From: Nonomuraea jabiensis
Lineage (GTDB): Bacteria > Actinomycetota > Actinomycetes > Streptosporangiales > Streptosporangiaceae
Assembly: GCF_014204795.1 (NCBI RefSeq)
Contig: NZ_JACHMB010000001.1
Location: forward strand, 8,134,501 to 8,198,500
DNA length: 64,000 nt
Reading direction: 5' to 3'
How positions within the stretch are numbered: position 1 is the first letter of the stretch; every line of letters begins with the position of its first letter. Below are positions 42,866 to 52,084 of this stretch, piece by piece. Made by a program: the position numbers and the translations under genes. Under the pieces are notes generated by a model. That model was not told the origin of the DNA. It did not search any database and saw only the letters and a program-made list of their open reading frames with translations.

Positions 42866-43282
42866 GTGGATCCGATCGTTTTGGCCGCGGGCACAGCGCT
42901 GGTGACGGCCATGGCCACCGACGCCTGGCAGTCGGCCCGCGACGGTGCGGTCGCACTGTGGCGTAAGGTCCGCCCCGAGCAGGCCGACGCCGTCGAGGCG
43001 GAGTTGGTCGAGGTCCGCGAGCTGGTGCTCGAGGCCCGCCGGGACGGCGACACCGAGACCGAGCAGGCCTTGGCCGGCTCCTGGCAGGTCCGGCTGCAGC
43101 AGCTGCTGCGCGCCGACCCGTCCCTGGCCGGAGAGCTGCGGCGGGTCCTGGAAGAGGACCTTACGCCTGCGCTGTCTCGGGACGAGAGCACGCGGATCGG
43201 ATCGATCGTGATGAAGGCGACCGCGAGCGGGCACGGCCGGACCTACCAAGCCGGTGGTGACCAGCACATCACGGAGGGGTGA
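42866..43282 (+). CDS. Putative amyloid-motif effector protein
   Basis: 138 aa. The N-terminus (VDPIVLAAGTALVTAMATDA) is a hydrophobic Ala-rich helix. The middle is a predicted amphipathic helical bundle (ELVEVRELVLEARRDGD, SWQVRLQQLLRADPSLAG). The last 19 residues end in ASGHGRTYQAGGDQH, which nearly repeats residues 34-48 of the next protein. This design matches bacterial effectors that use a short C-terminal amyloid motif to receive a signal from an adjacent NLR-like receptor. The hydrophobic N-terminus could act on membranes (Bell/HeLo-like), which is inference. GTG 42866 has GAGGAGG five bases upstream. Confidence 0.72.
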   Translation: MDPIVLAAGTALVTAMATDAWQSARDGAVALWRKVRPEQADAVEAELVEVRELVLEARRDGDTETEQALAGSWQVRLQQLLRADPSLAGELRRVLEEDLTPALSRDESTRIGSIVMKATASGHGRTYQAGGDQHITEG

Positions 43283-46200
43283 GCAGCACGACCCGAGAAC
43301 CCGGCCCCGACGACCTCCCGGACAGCACCCTCGACGGGGCCGACGGGCGGGAGGAAGGCATCCGCCAGGAGGCGCACGCGTCCGGTCATGCACGGATCAA
43401 CCAGGCCGGCCGGGACCAGCACTTCTACTACAGTGCCGGCGCGCACACCCGGCGGAGTACCCGGCCGGGGACCGAGGCGCTTGAATGCCCTTACCCCGGG
43501 CTGGCGGCATTCGGGCCGGAACAGGCGCGCTGGTTCTTCGGCCGCGACGGCCTGGTCGCCGACCTGCTCGCCCGTCTCGACCAGCGGCTGCGGGGCGTGG
43601 GCGGAATCCAGATGGTGATCGCGCCATCGGGCACCGGGAAGTCCTCGCTGCTCCGCGCCGGCCTGCTGCCAAGACTGGCCCAGTCTGCCCTGCCAGACTC
43701 TCACCGCTGGCCGGTCCTGCTGTTCACGCCCACGACCGACCCCGTCGGGGCTCTCGCCGCCCAGATCTGCTCGCTCACCGGCGCGGAAGCGGCAGAGACC
43801 GCAGACCGATTCCGTGCCGATCCCTGTGCGGGCGCGGCGATGTTGGCCCGGCACATCGACGACGACCATGCGATGCGAGTCGTCGTGGTGGTGGACCAGT
43901 TCGAGGAACTGTTCACCCTGTGCGCCGACGACCGCCAGCGGCGCATGTTCATCGACCTGCTCAGCCGGATCGCCGACCCGTACCCGGAGGCGGAAGCGTC
44001 CACGGCACGGCCGGCCGGGCTGGTGGTGATCGGGATGCGGGCCGACTTCTACGCGGCCTGCGCCGGCCACCCCGGATTGCGGACGGCTCTGGAGGACGCT
44101 CCGCTGCTGGTCGGGGCGATGTCGCGGGCGGAGGTGCGCGAGGCGATCATCTTCCCCGCGCAGGACGTGGGACTGGACATCGAGCCCGGCCTCGTCGAAC
44201 TGCTCCTGCGCGATCTCGGGGCGACGAGCGGCCCCGGCGAGGAGGAGACCACCGGCTACGAGGCGGGACGGCTCCCGCTGCTGGCGCACGCGCTGCGGGT
44301 GAGCTGGCAGCAGCGGAACGGCGCCACGCTGACGGTCGAGGGTTACCAGGCCACGGGGGGCATCCAGCGGGCCCTCGCCACCACCGCCGACCGGGCCTTC
44401 GCCGGTCTGGACGCCGACGGGCGGAAGGCGGCCAGGACCGTGTTCCTGCGCTTGGTGAAGATCGGCGAAGGCGTGGATGACGGCCGACGGCGCAGGTCAT
44501 GGACCGAACTGGTGGAGGCCTCTGGAGACAGCCGCGCTGCGTCCGCCGTCGTGGACGTGTTCACCGAGGCCCGGTTGCTCACCCGGGAGCAGGACACCGT
44601 GGAGATCACCCATGAGGCCCTGCTGCACGGCTGGCCGCAGCTGCGCCGCTGGATCGACGGTGACCGTGCTGGCCGGATCCTGCACCAGGATCTCGAAGAG
44701 GAGACTGCCGCGTGGGAACGGGCAGGGGGCGATCCCGCGCTGCTGTATCGGGGAAGCCGCCTGGAGCTCGCGCAAGCCTGGGCGGCCGCCGCGCCGGTCG
44801 GCGACCTCAGTCTCGCCGCGAGGGCGTTCCTGTCCGCGAGCGCCCGCCTGCACCGCCGTACGGTGCGGCTGCGCGTCGCCGTCATCGCCGCCCTGGCCGT
44901 GCTGACCGTGGTCGCCGCGACCACCGCCGTGATCGGCGTACGGGAGCGAAACGAGGCCCTCCGCCAGCGCGACACGGCCACCTACAACCGCATCCTCGCC
45001 GAGGCGGACCGGCTCGCCGACACCGATATCTCCCTGTCGGCCCAGCTCACTCTTGTCGCACACCGCAGGAATCCCGGCGACGACACCTACACCCGTATCC
45101 TCAACATGCAGCACATCCCCCTGTCCATCCGGCTGACGGTCCAGGCTGACTCCGTCAATTCAGTGGCGTTCAGCCCGAGCGGGCGGATCCTCGCCGCCGC
45201 CGGCAGCGACGGACTGATACGGCTGTGGGACGTCGCCGACCCGGCCCAGCCGAAGCCACTGGGCCCCCTCGCCGGCCACACCGACGGCATCCTGGAAGTG
45301 GCGTTCAGCCCTGACGGCCAGGCTCTCGCCAGCCTCGGTTACGACAAGTCGGTGCGGCTCTGGAGCGTCGCCGACCCAGCCCGCCCGAAGCCGCTCGGCC
45401 GCCCCCTCGCCTTGCACAGTGACGAGCTGTCCACCCTCGCGTTCAGCACCGACGGGCACATTCTCGTCGTCGCCGACAGCCAGGTGCACCTGTGGAGCGT
45501 CCGCGACCCAGCCCGGCCGAAACCGCTCGGCCGACTGCCGGCCCACTTCACGGACGGCGTGTTCTCGCTCGCGTTCAGCCCCGACGGGCACATGCTCGCC
45601 GTTGGCGACAGCGACCAGAAGGTGTGGCGGTGGAGCCTCAACGATCCGGCGCATCCGCGACCGCTGGGCCGGCCTCTGGTGCACGACGGCTTCCTCACTT
45701 CGGTCAATGCACTGGCGTTCAGCCCCGGCGGTGAACTGGCCAGCGCGAGCGACGACGTACGGCGGTGGGATGTCCGCACCGGGGAACTGGTCAGCCGACC
45801 TCTCGGCGGCTCCACCGACGACGTCAGCGACGTGGCGTTCAGCCCGGATCGTTACACGCTTGCCAGCACGGACGACAATGTGATCCGGCTGTGGAACGTC
45901 TCCGAGCGGAGCGAGGTGAAGGCGATCGGCCAGCCCCTCACCGGTCACACCGGAGCCGTCCGGTCGCTGGCGTTCAGCGCGGACGGCCGCACGCTCGCCA
46001 GTGGCGCCGATGACGGGACGGTGCGGCTGTGGAATCTCGCCGTGGGCCGCATCACCAATGCCACGGGGCCGGCCCCATCGGTGGCCTTCGGCCCCGACGG
46101 CAGGACTCTCGTCGGCGTCGACTGGGCCACGCAACTGTGGAGGACGACCGATCGGGCCCGTCCGACGCCCCTGGGCGAATTCCCCAGCGGGTTCGCCGCA

Positions 46201-47109
46201 CAATTCGACGGAGTCCTCGGACCCATGGCACTCAGCCCCGACTGGCGTACATTGGCCACCGTCGGCGACCGAAACCATGGAGGCCGCTCCTTGCGTCTGT
46301 GGAAGGTCACGGCGGGGGACCGTGCAGTACAGATCGGCCCACCTCTCACCAGCCATAGTGACGCCTTCACCTCGGTGGCGTTCAGCCCGTACGGGCGCTT
46401 CCTCGTCGCCATCGGCGAAGACGGATCGGTCCGGCTGTGGGATGTCGCCGACCCCGCACACCCGGCCGCCTCGGCACAACCGCTCACCGGTCCCACGGGC
46501 GACGTCGTCTCGCTGGCGTTCAGCCCCGATGGCCACACCCTCGCCAGTGCCGACGGGAACGACGTGAGCATCTGGAACATCGCCGACCCCGTTCGCCCGA
46601 AGCCGCTGAGCCGGCTCCCGTCCACCTCCACGGACGATGTGCAATCGCTCGCGTTCAGCCCCGACGGGCACACCCTCGCTGTCGCGGACACACAAGTACA
46701 CCTGTGGAGCGTCCGCGACCTGACCCAGCCGAAACCGCTGGAGCAGCTGCCATTCCAGACCACGGGCAGCGGGCTCTCGCTCGCGTTCAGCCCCGACGGG
46801 CACACCCTCGCCAGCGGGGGAGGGGACGGGTCGGTATGGCTGTGGCACATCTCCGCCTCGGGCCGCGCCGAACCCCGGGGGCAGCGCCTCACCGCCCACA
46901 ACGGCGCCGTCACGTCCGTGGCGTTCAGCCCGGACGGGCACCTGCTGGCCAGCGCAGGGGGAGACAGGTCGATTCAGCTGTGGGAGCTGGATGTGGAGGC
47001 CACGATCCGCCGCATCTGCGCCTCCAGTGCGGGAGCCATGACCGCCGACGCATGGCGCCGCTACGTGGGCGACAACTCTTACTCTCCCCCGTGCGGCAAT
47101 CGGGGCTGA
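43279..47109 (+). CDS. STAND NTPase with WD40 repeats and N-terminal amyloid-like motif
   Basis: 1276 aa. The order is: ASGHARINQAGRDQHFY motif (34-50); nSTAND1 NTPase with Walker A APSGTGKSS (115-123) and Walker B MRVVVVVDQFEELF (199-212); winged-helix ITHEALLHGWPQLRRWI; a single membrane helix (about 530-553); then 14 WD40 units each marked by AFSPDG-like strands and RLW/LW ends, enough for two seven-bladed propellers. WD40 regions of this type sense ligands in NLR-like proteins. GTG 43279 overlaps the effector stop (GTGA). It is expected to sense a cue, oligomerise and template the partner's motif. Confidence 0.9.
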   Translation: MSSTTREPGPDDLPDSTLDGADGREEGIRQEAHASGHARINQAGRDQHFYYSAGAHTRRSTRPGTEALECPYPGLAAFGPEQARWFFGRDGLVADLLARLDQRLRGVGGIQMVIAPSGTGKSSLLRAGLLPRLAQSALPDSHRWPVLLFTPTTDPVGALAAQICSLTGAEAAETADRFRADPCAGAAMLARHIDDDHAMRVVVVVDQFEELFTLCADDRQRRMFIDLLSRIADPYPEAEASTARPAGLVVIGMRADFYAACAGHPGLRTALEDAPLLVGAMSRAEVREAIIFPAQDVGLDIEPGLVELLLRDLGATSGPGEEETTGYEAGRLPLLAHALRVSWQQRNGATLTVEGYQATGGIQRALATTADRAFAGLDADGRKAARTVFLRLVKIGEGVDDGRRRRSWTELVEASGDSRAASAVVDVFTEARLLTREQDTVEITHEALLHGWPQLRRWIDGDRAGRILHQDLEEETAAWERAGGDPALLYRGSRLELAQAWAAAAPVGDLSLAARAFLSASARLHRRTVRLRVAVIAALAVLTVVAATTAVIGVRERNEALRQRDTATYNRILAEADRLADTDISLSAQLTLVAHRRNPGDDTYTRILNMQHIPLSIRLTVQADSVNSVAFSPSGRILAAAGSDGLIRLWDVADPAQPKPLGPLAGHTDGILEVAFSPDGQALASLGYDKSVRLWSVADPARPKPLGRPLALHSDELSTLAFSTDGHILVVADSQVHLWSVRDPARPKPLGRLPAHFTDGVFSLAFSPDGHMLAVGDSDQKVWRWSLNDPAHPRPLGRPLVHDGFLTSVNALAFSPGGELASASDDVRRWDVRTGELVSRPLGGSTDDVSDVAFSPDRYTLASTDDNVIRLWNVSERSEVKAIGQPLTGHTGAVRSLAFSADGRTLASGADDGTVRLWNLAVGRITNATGPAPSVAFGPDGRTLVGVDWATQLWRTTDRARPTPLGEFPSGFAAQFDGVLGPMALSPDWRTLATVGDRNHGGRSLRLWKVTAGDRAVQIGPPLTSHSDAFTSVAFSPYGRFLVAIGEDGSVRLWDVADPAHPAASAQPLTGPTGDVVSLAFSPDGHTLASADGNDVSIWNIADPVRPKPLSRLPSTSTDDVQSLAFSPDGHTLAVADTQVHLWSVRDLTQPKPLEQLPFQTTGSGLSLAFSPDGHTLASGGGDGSVWLWHISASGRAEPRGQRLTAHNGAVTSVAFSPDGHLLASAGGDRSIQLWELDVEATIRRICASSAGAMTADAWRRYVGDNSYSPPCGNRG

Positions 47110-47155
47110 TGATCAAGCCGTCATCGAGCACAGTCGTCGGCGGGATGATGGGCAA

Positions 47156-47283
47156 GCGGCGACGCCCCTACAACTGCTCCTGGGTCGTTACGACCGTGCG
47201 GACCGGCTGCGCGTGGTCGGCCGCACCACCCGGCTGAGCGTCGACATGGCCCCGCGGATCGCTCCGCTGCTTGCGGCTGTCAG
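47156..47283 (+). pseudogene. ATP-dependent DNA ligase C-terminal fragment
   Basis: The plus strand reads LQLLLGRYDRADRLRVVGRT then TRLSVDMAPRIAPLLAA, which resembles the C-terminal oligonucleotide-binding part of actinobacterial ATP-dependent DNA ligases (LLGRYD, GRTxxL). No start or catalytic lysine region remains. It is a short relic 47 bp past the STAND gene. Confidence 0.45.
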
Positions 47284-47422
47284 CCGCTGTCCAGTGCCGC
47301 CCTTCGGCGTCCTGGCGCAGGGCAGGGCAGGGCACGGGAGCGGCGCGATACCCCCGGCGGCTACTGCCACGACTTCCGGCGGTCCCGTGAACCGGGCAGC
47401 CCGTGCCCACGTCGTCCAGGAC

Positions 47423-48127
47423 ATGAAGCGAACCCTCGCGCTCCTGCTCCTCGTCGCCGGCTGCGCAACGCCCCTGGCGGACGCCGCCGGGCCCACCTAC
47501 ACCTGCCACGACCGGCCGATTCCGGTGGACGTGATGAGCACCGGCCGCCCGGCGACCCAGCTCGGCCCCGACGGGCGGGCCGCGCTCAAGGGGCAGGAAG
47601 TTCGCCCGGTCAAAGACCTGGACAAGTGGCGCATTGTCGAGGAGAGCGGTGAGCGCGTGGCCATCATCAAGGAGTTCGACGAGCCGGAGAAGCGCGGGAG
47701 GGCGACGGTCACCCACGACTTCCTGGTGGTCGAGCGCTTCGGCCCGCCCGCTGCGGACGGCCGCCCGAGCTGGCACCTGCGCAGCTCAGGCGGTTGCAAC
47801 CTGCAACGGGACCTCGGCGACCTGGGCGTCGCCGAGGTCGCCCTCGACCCGGCGAAGCCGGCCACCGGCAACAGCCTCCACCTGCTGGTGACCGAACAGG
47901 CCTGCGCCGGCGGGCAGTCGGCCGACGGGCGGATCCGGGTGGTCGGCCTCGAGGAGACGGACCGCGACGTACGCCTGGTCATCGGCGTCGAACGCGCTCC
48001 TGGCGACATGCACACCTGCCTCGGCAACCCGGCCACGCCGTACACGGTCGAGTTGAGCCGGCCGCTCGGCGACCGCGTCCCACGCAATGCCGCCCTGCAC
48101 CCCATGCGTGAGATCGTGAAACCCTAG
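47423..48127 (+). CDS. Lipoprotein of unknown function
   Basis: 234 aa. Signal peptide with lipobox LVAGC (Cys near residue 13), so it is probably anchored outside the cell. The mature part is beta-rich, with Cys pairs (TYTCHD, GGCNLQRD, TEQACAGG, MHTCLGN) that could form disulfides. I do not recognise a family. A longer upstream reading has no ribosome-binding site and no signal peptide, so ATG 47423 is used. It is not obviously linked to the STAND gene upstream. Confidence 0.65.
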   Translation: MKRTLALLLLVAGCATPLADAAGPTYTCHDRPIPVDVMSTGRPATQLGPDGRAALKGQEVRPVKDLDKWRIVEESGERVAIIKEFDEPEKRGRATVTHDFLVVERFGPPAADGRPSWHLRSSGGCNLQRDLGDLGVAEVALDPAKPATGNSLHLLVTEQACAGGQSADGRIRVVGLEETDRDVRLVIGVERAPGDMHTCLGNPATPYTVELSRPLGDRVPRNAALHPMREIVKP

Positions 48128-48205
48128 GGCGGCGCGCCAGCTCCCTGTCGAGGGGGACGGCACCGATCCAGCAGGGAAAGCGCGGCGATCCAGAGTCAAG
48201 GAGCA

Positions 48206-48688
48206 CTACCTTGGTGGATCATCGACTTTGATCTTGTCTCCTGCGTTGGAGATGAAGATGACCAGGAGTTTCGCCGGTTCTGTCCCGCTGATGTTCTGCG
48301 TGAGCACATGATGGGCGCCCGGTGGCTCGACCCAGTTCTCTCCTTGGCGGTAAGTGCGTACCGGCTGCCCGCTGATCTGGCTGCGCAGGGTGCCCGCAAG
48401 CACGTAGGCGTACACGAACGCCTGACCGTGCCGATGCGGTACCGCGCGTGCGCCGGGCGGGAAGTGCACGATCGCCGAGGTGAACGTCTTTCCTTTGACA
48501 TTCGGAAGCGCCTGGACCCATAGAGGCGTCAGCGTCTCGGACGGTGGCTGCGAAACCGTGGCAGTAACCGGCACCTCGGCAGCGACCGGCACCGTGCCGG
48601 TCGCGCGCTCCGCCGCAGGAGCACACGCGCCGGCCACGACCACCACGCCGGCAGCCACGAAACCGCCCGCGAACCGCTCTCGGATCAT
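48206..48688 (-). CDS. Cupin-domain lipoprotein
   Basis: 160 aa. Signal peptide with lipobox AGAC. The cupin barrel has PPGARAVPHRHGQAFVYAYV (motif 1 with HxH and Glu replaced) and WVEPPGAHHV (motif 2). The family covers extracellular sugar or metal binding proteins. AGGAG lies seven bases before ATG 48688. It is convergent with the preceding lipoprotein gene. Confidence 0.8.
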   Translation of the reverse strand: MIRERFAGGFVAAGVVVVAGACAPAAERATGTVPVAAEVPVTATVSQPPSETLTPLWVQALPNVKGKTFTSAIVHFPPGARAVPHRHGQAFVYAYVLAGTLRSQISGQPVRTYRQGENWVEPPGAHHVLTQNISGTEPAKLLVIFISNAGDKIKVDDPPR

Positions 48689-48906
48689 GACGACTCTCCT
48701 ATCCTGCGTAGAGGGGGCGATCGCGAGACTTCCCGGCGTTGCTTGAGTACGCTGCCCCGGCAACTCGACGCCTACCAAGGGCGAATTCAAGCCTTGGTGA
48801 CGGTCTGTTCAGACACAGGTCGAGCCGGGCAGCAGGGCCGGTGGTCCGCGCGACGGTTTCCCGCGCAGGAAGGGGCCCGCCATGCCGTCCGCCGCACGTG
48901 GCCGGG

Positions 48907-49824
48907 CTACTCGTCGTCCGCGACCCGGATGATCGTCTTGCCGGAGGTGCGCTGGGTGAACTCGGCGGGCGCCTCGGCCAGCGTCCGCACGGCCCCGATG
49001 ATCGGGCGGAGCCGTCCGTTCCGCAGCCGCCGGGCCAGATCGGCGAGCCGGTCTCGATCGGGTTCGACGACGAAGAAGATCGTGCGCCCGTCTTGGGGGC
49101 GGACCGTAGACGGGGAGACGACGGTGACCAGCGTGCCGCCGGGGCGCACCAGCGCGGCCGAGCGGTCCAGGAGGTCACCGCCGATCACGTCGAACACAAC
49201 GTCGACCTGGCCGGCATCCTCCAGGGAATCAGCCTGCAGGTCCAGGAAGACGTCCGCGCCGAGCCCGAGTGCCGTGTCCCTGTCGCGGGCCCTGCCGGTG
49301 CCGATCACCCGGGCTCCGGCCTCGCGAGCGAGCTGCACCGCGAGGGAGCCGACACTGCCTGCGGCGCCATGGACGAGGACGGTCTGGCCGGCGGTGAGGC
49401 GGCCGTGGTCGAACAGGCCCTGCCACGCGGTCAGCCCGGAGATCGGCAGCGCGGCGGCCACGGTGTGTTCGACGCCGGCCGGCAGCGGCGCGAGGTTGCG
49501 GGCCTCCACCGCCACGTACTCGGCCAGTGAGCCGTTGCGGGCCCAGTCGGTCAGCCCGAACACCCGCTGGCCGACGGTCAGGCCGGTGGTTCCGTAACCC
49601 AGCTCGACGACGACACCCGACACATCATGCCCCAGCACGCTTGGCGTCCGGTCGCGGCCCGCGCGGTCGGTCCACGTTGCCGGCCAGTCGATCTCGCTGC
49701 GAATGAACCCGGCAGCGTGGACCCGTACGATGACGTCGTTCTCGGCGGCGTGCGGGTACGGCTCTTCCGTCAGGGAAAGCCCGGCCAGGCCGGTGGAGCG
49801 GTCTTGGACGGTGATGGCTTGCAT
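48907..49824 (-). CDS. MDR-type NADPH:quinone oxidoreductase
   Basis: 305 aa medium-chain dehydrogenase/reductase without structural zinc Cys cluster. LGHDVSGVVVELG, LTAWQGLFDHG and VHGAAGSVGSLAVQLA (NADP loop) are the family marks. QOR-like reduction of quinones or enones is expected. It stands alone; AGG and GGAG-type bases precede ATG 49824. Confidence 0.88.
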   Translation of the reverse strand: MQAITVQDRSTGLAGLSLTEEPYPHAAENDVIVRVHAAGFIRSEIDWPATWTDRAGRDRTPSVLGHDVSGVVVELGYGTTGLTVGQRVFGLTDWARNGSLAEYVAVEARNLAPLPAGVEHTVAAALPISGLTAWQGLFDHGRLTAGQTVLVHGAAGSVGSLAVQLAREAGARVIGTGRARDRDTALGLGADVFLDLQADSLEDAGQVDVVFDVIGGDLLDRSAALVRPGGTLVTVVSPSTVRPQDGRTIFFVVEPDRDRLADLARRLRNGRLRPIIGAVRTLAEAPAEFTQRTSGKTIIRVADDE

Positions 49825-49951
49825 GACAGGTCCTCGCCAGGGGTGGAGATATCGAGCAGGACGAACGTACCTGTCTGCGGAGGGATTTGATCTGTTCGGA
49901 CTCGCAGCGGCGAGTCGCCTGGGGCTCTCACCGCCGGCCTGGCGCCCGACC

Positions 49952-50596
49952 TCAACGGCAGAAGCCGAACACCTCTGTCGTGAGCATGGCCACGTCGGTG
50001 GACAGACGCGGGCGCGCCTTGCCGTACCTGACCGAGATGCCGGTCTGCTTCATGGCCGGGTCGAGAATGGCGGCCCGGTGCTTGCCGCTGCTCATCCACC
50101 AGCGGACGGCCGCGCGCGGCGTGGCGGTGCCGTCCCAGCCCGAGAAGACGTTCTCCTTGACCTGCCAGGTGCCGGTCGGGCAGTAGCCGGCCGCCCTGAC
50201 CCGGACGCCGACGTCGGAGTGCGTGACCGGGTTGATGTGCCACTGCGTGTTCTCCGGGTCCTCCGGCCGGTCGATCCACCACTTGATCAGCCTGGCCGCC
50301 TGCACGTGCTCGTCGGCCGCCTTGTACAGGCGGTAGCTGTCCTCCAGGGGCGCGACGCCGACGCGGGCGCGCTCGGCGTTGACCAGGCAGCGGATGGCGT
50401 TGGACGCGAAGCCCTCCATGAGGACGATCGCCGCCTTGCGCTGGCCTTCGGTCAGCTCGGGTTTGTGCTTCTTGAACCAGGGCTCGGTACGGACGGGGTT
50501 GTCGGCGAAGGCGCAGTCGGCCCGCTGTGCGTGGGCGGGCGCGGCGGTGGCCACCAGCCCGGTGGCCAGCAGCGCCGCTGCGAGGAAGGCTCTCAT
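49952..50596 (-). CDS. Secreted CAP/SCP-domain protein
   Basis: 214 aa with a Sec signal peptide ending at AHA (about 23). The CAP core has CLVNAERARVGV, PVTHSDVGVRVRAAGY, ENVFSGWDG and WMSSGKHRAAILDPAMKQTG, the usual order for bacterial CAP domains. Two Cys lie near the ends. It is an exported protein of uncertain activity (CAP proteins bind sterols, lipids or act in walls). It is divergent from a membrane-protein gene. Confidence 0.88.
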   Translation of the reverse strand: MRAFLAAALLATGLVATAAPAHAQRADCAFADNPVRTEPWFKKHKPELTEGQRKAAIVLMEGFASNAIRCLVNAERARVGVAPLEDSYRLYKAADEHVQAARLIKWWIDRPEDPENTQWHINPVTHSDVGVRVRAAGYCPTGTWQVKENVFSGWDGTATPRAAVRWWMSSGKHRAAILDPAMKQTGISVRYGKARPRLSTDVAMLTTEVFGFCR

Positions 50597-50710
50597 GTCT
50601 CGACTGTGCTTTGGACCGCGCGGCGCCGCATGAGTAGGGCATACTTAAAGTCGCTTGTCACAGCGGTCCGGTACGCTCTCCGCCGATCAACTTCGCGCGA
50701 GAGGCTGCCG

Positions 50711-51457
50711 ATGTTCCGTCTCCTGGCCATCCTGGCGGCCACCGCGCCGACCTTCTTATCCATCCTGATGCTCCGCAGCTTCGGCTGGTTCGCCTACGAG
50801 CCGCCGCAGCCGGATCCGTTGGAGCTCGCCATCGGGGCGGCCTACGGCTACGCCATCGACTACCTGCCGGTCCTGCTGGCGTTCCTCGCGCTCTGGGTGC
50901 CGCGGTGGCTTCCCAAGGTCGGCGCGATCGCCGCGGCCGTGGCGCTGGGGCTCACCGTGTCGACCCTCGTGGTCTCTGGAACGGGTGGCTTCGGCCCGCA
51001 GTTCGGCTCCGTACTGGCCTGCCAGGCGATCGCCGTCGTCGCTCTCCTGCGGACCCGCCCGGAGCAGCGGGTGCCATGGCCACGGGCGGTCATCTGGAGC
51101 GCGGTCGTGCTGCTGGCGCTCGGCCGGACCCTGGCCAGGAACACCCCCACCAGCGACCTCGCCTGCTACGCGGACATGAAAGGCACATGGGCGCCGGCCT
51201 TCTACCACCTCGACACCGCCCACGGCCTCTACTACTGGGTCTCGGCCGCCGCGATCGGCGCCGTGCTCTCCGGGTACCGGGCGGCGCCGCTCTGCGGCCT
51301 GGTGCTGCTGGTGCCCGCACTGTTCCAGCCCGCCGCCTGGCTCCTGTCCGACGCGTCGCACAACTGCTCGAGCCCTCTGGAGCTGTTCGACTGGCCGTAC
51401 CTGATCGCGGGGGTGCTGGCATTGACCTCCCGCGCTCGCCTGCCCAGCCGTACCTAG
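50711..51457 (+). CDS. Membrane protein of unknown function
   Basis: 248 aa, about six membrane helices. Loops include FGWFAYEPPQPDPLE and a Cys-containing DLACYADMKGTW. No family recognised. GAGAGG lies six bases before ATG 50711. A decayed partial copy follows immediately, with 30 bp at the start (from GCCGATGTTCCGTC) identical, so the locus once held a tandem pair. Confidence 0.7.
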   Translation: MFRLLAILAATAPTFLSILMLRSFGWFAYEPPQPDPLELAIGAAYGYAIDYLPVLLAFLALWVPRWLPKVGAIAAAVALGLTVSTLVVSGTGGFGPQFGSVLACQAIAVVALLRTRPEQRVPWPRAVIWSAVVLLALGRTLARNTPTSDLACYADMKGTWAPAFYHLDTAHGLYYWVSAAAIGAVLSGYRAAPLCGLVLLVPALFQPAAWLLSDASHNCSSPLELFDWPYLIAGVLALTSRARLPSRT

Positions 51458-51460
51458 CCG

Positions 51461-51756
51461 ATGTTCCGTCTCCTGGCCATCCTGGCCGCCGCCCCTCCTG
51501 CTGGCGCGCGGGGAACGGCGGGCGCCCATGCCGCGGGCGCGGGCATCTTGACCAGCATGGCCGCGGTCGGCGCGGTGCTCGGGGAGGCGTGGCGGGGCCG
51601 GTCCTCGCGGCCGTGCTGCTCGTCTGCGCGCTCTTCGAACCGATCGCCCAGCTCGCGACCTCTGCGCCGCACGACTGCTCCACCGTCCTGGGGCTGGTCG
51701 GCTGGCCTCACCTCGTCGCCGCGGGGCTGGCTGCGCTGTCGTTGAAGGCCCCTTGA
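51461..51756 (+). pseudogene. Decayed tandem duplicate of the membrane-protein gene
   Basis: It begins with the same 30 bases as the 50711 gene (MFRLLAILAA), then loses the middle. The C-terminal part continues in another frame as VLAAVLLVCALFEPIAQLA and APHDCSTVLGLVGWPHLVA, clearly parallel to LVLLVPALFQPAAWLL and SHNCSSPLELFDWPYLIA in the intact copy. A large internal deletion and frameshift make it non-functional. Confidence 0.8.
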
Positions 51757-51811
51757 ACACCTTGACGCAGGCGCCCCTTGTGCCACGGTCAGGCAGCCGG
51801 AGTCCCGCTGA

Positions 51812-51860
51812 TATGCTCTCAGGCATGATCCAGAAGTTCATCCGTCTTCGTAACAGCTGA
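51812..51860 (+). promoter_or_regulatory. Possible leaderless 11-codon leader peptide ORF
   Basis: TATGCT (51812-51817) sits seven bases before an ATG that opens MIQKFIRLRNS and a stop (51825-51860). That spacing suits a leaderless transcript. About 225 bases of leader with several short dyads (for example GGTCG/CGACC) follow before the hydrolase start, so translation-linked control is possible. Confidence 0.35.
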
Positions 51861-52084
51861 AGCGGTCTGCCCGCCGGTCGTTCCGCGACCAGCGCCAGTT
51901 GAGGCGACCCCGCAGACAGGTGCGGTAGTACAAGCAGCGCACCACACGGGTTCCGCCCGCCGCCGACCGCCGGCTTCGTTTCACGGCTTGCCCTGCCGCG
52001 TTCTCACCCGGCAGCCGCACGCCGTTCCCGGCACATCAGCGCAGGCGTGTTCGCCATGCCTTCCATCGAAACGGACTGTTCTTC
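51861..52084 (+). other. Leader region before the alpha/beta hydrolase
   Basis: No gene of its own is supported. With the upstream micro-ORF it forms a 327-bp gap. The ribosome-binding site for the hydrolase is weak here. Confidence 0.4.

Noticed and set aside
49703..50710. Long upstream extension of the 50711 membrane protein
   Set aside because: It is the antisense of the oxidoreductase and CAP genes; ATG 50711 has a ribosome-binding site and begins a membrane helix.
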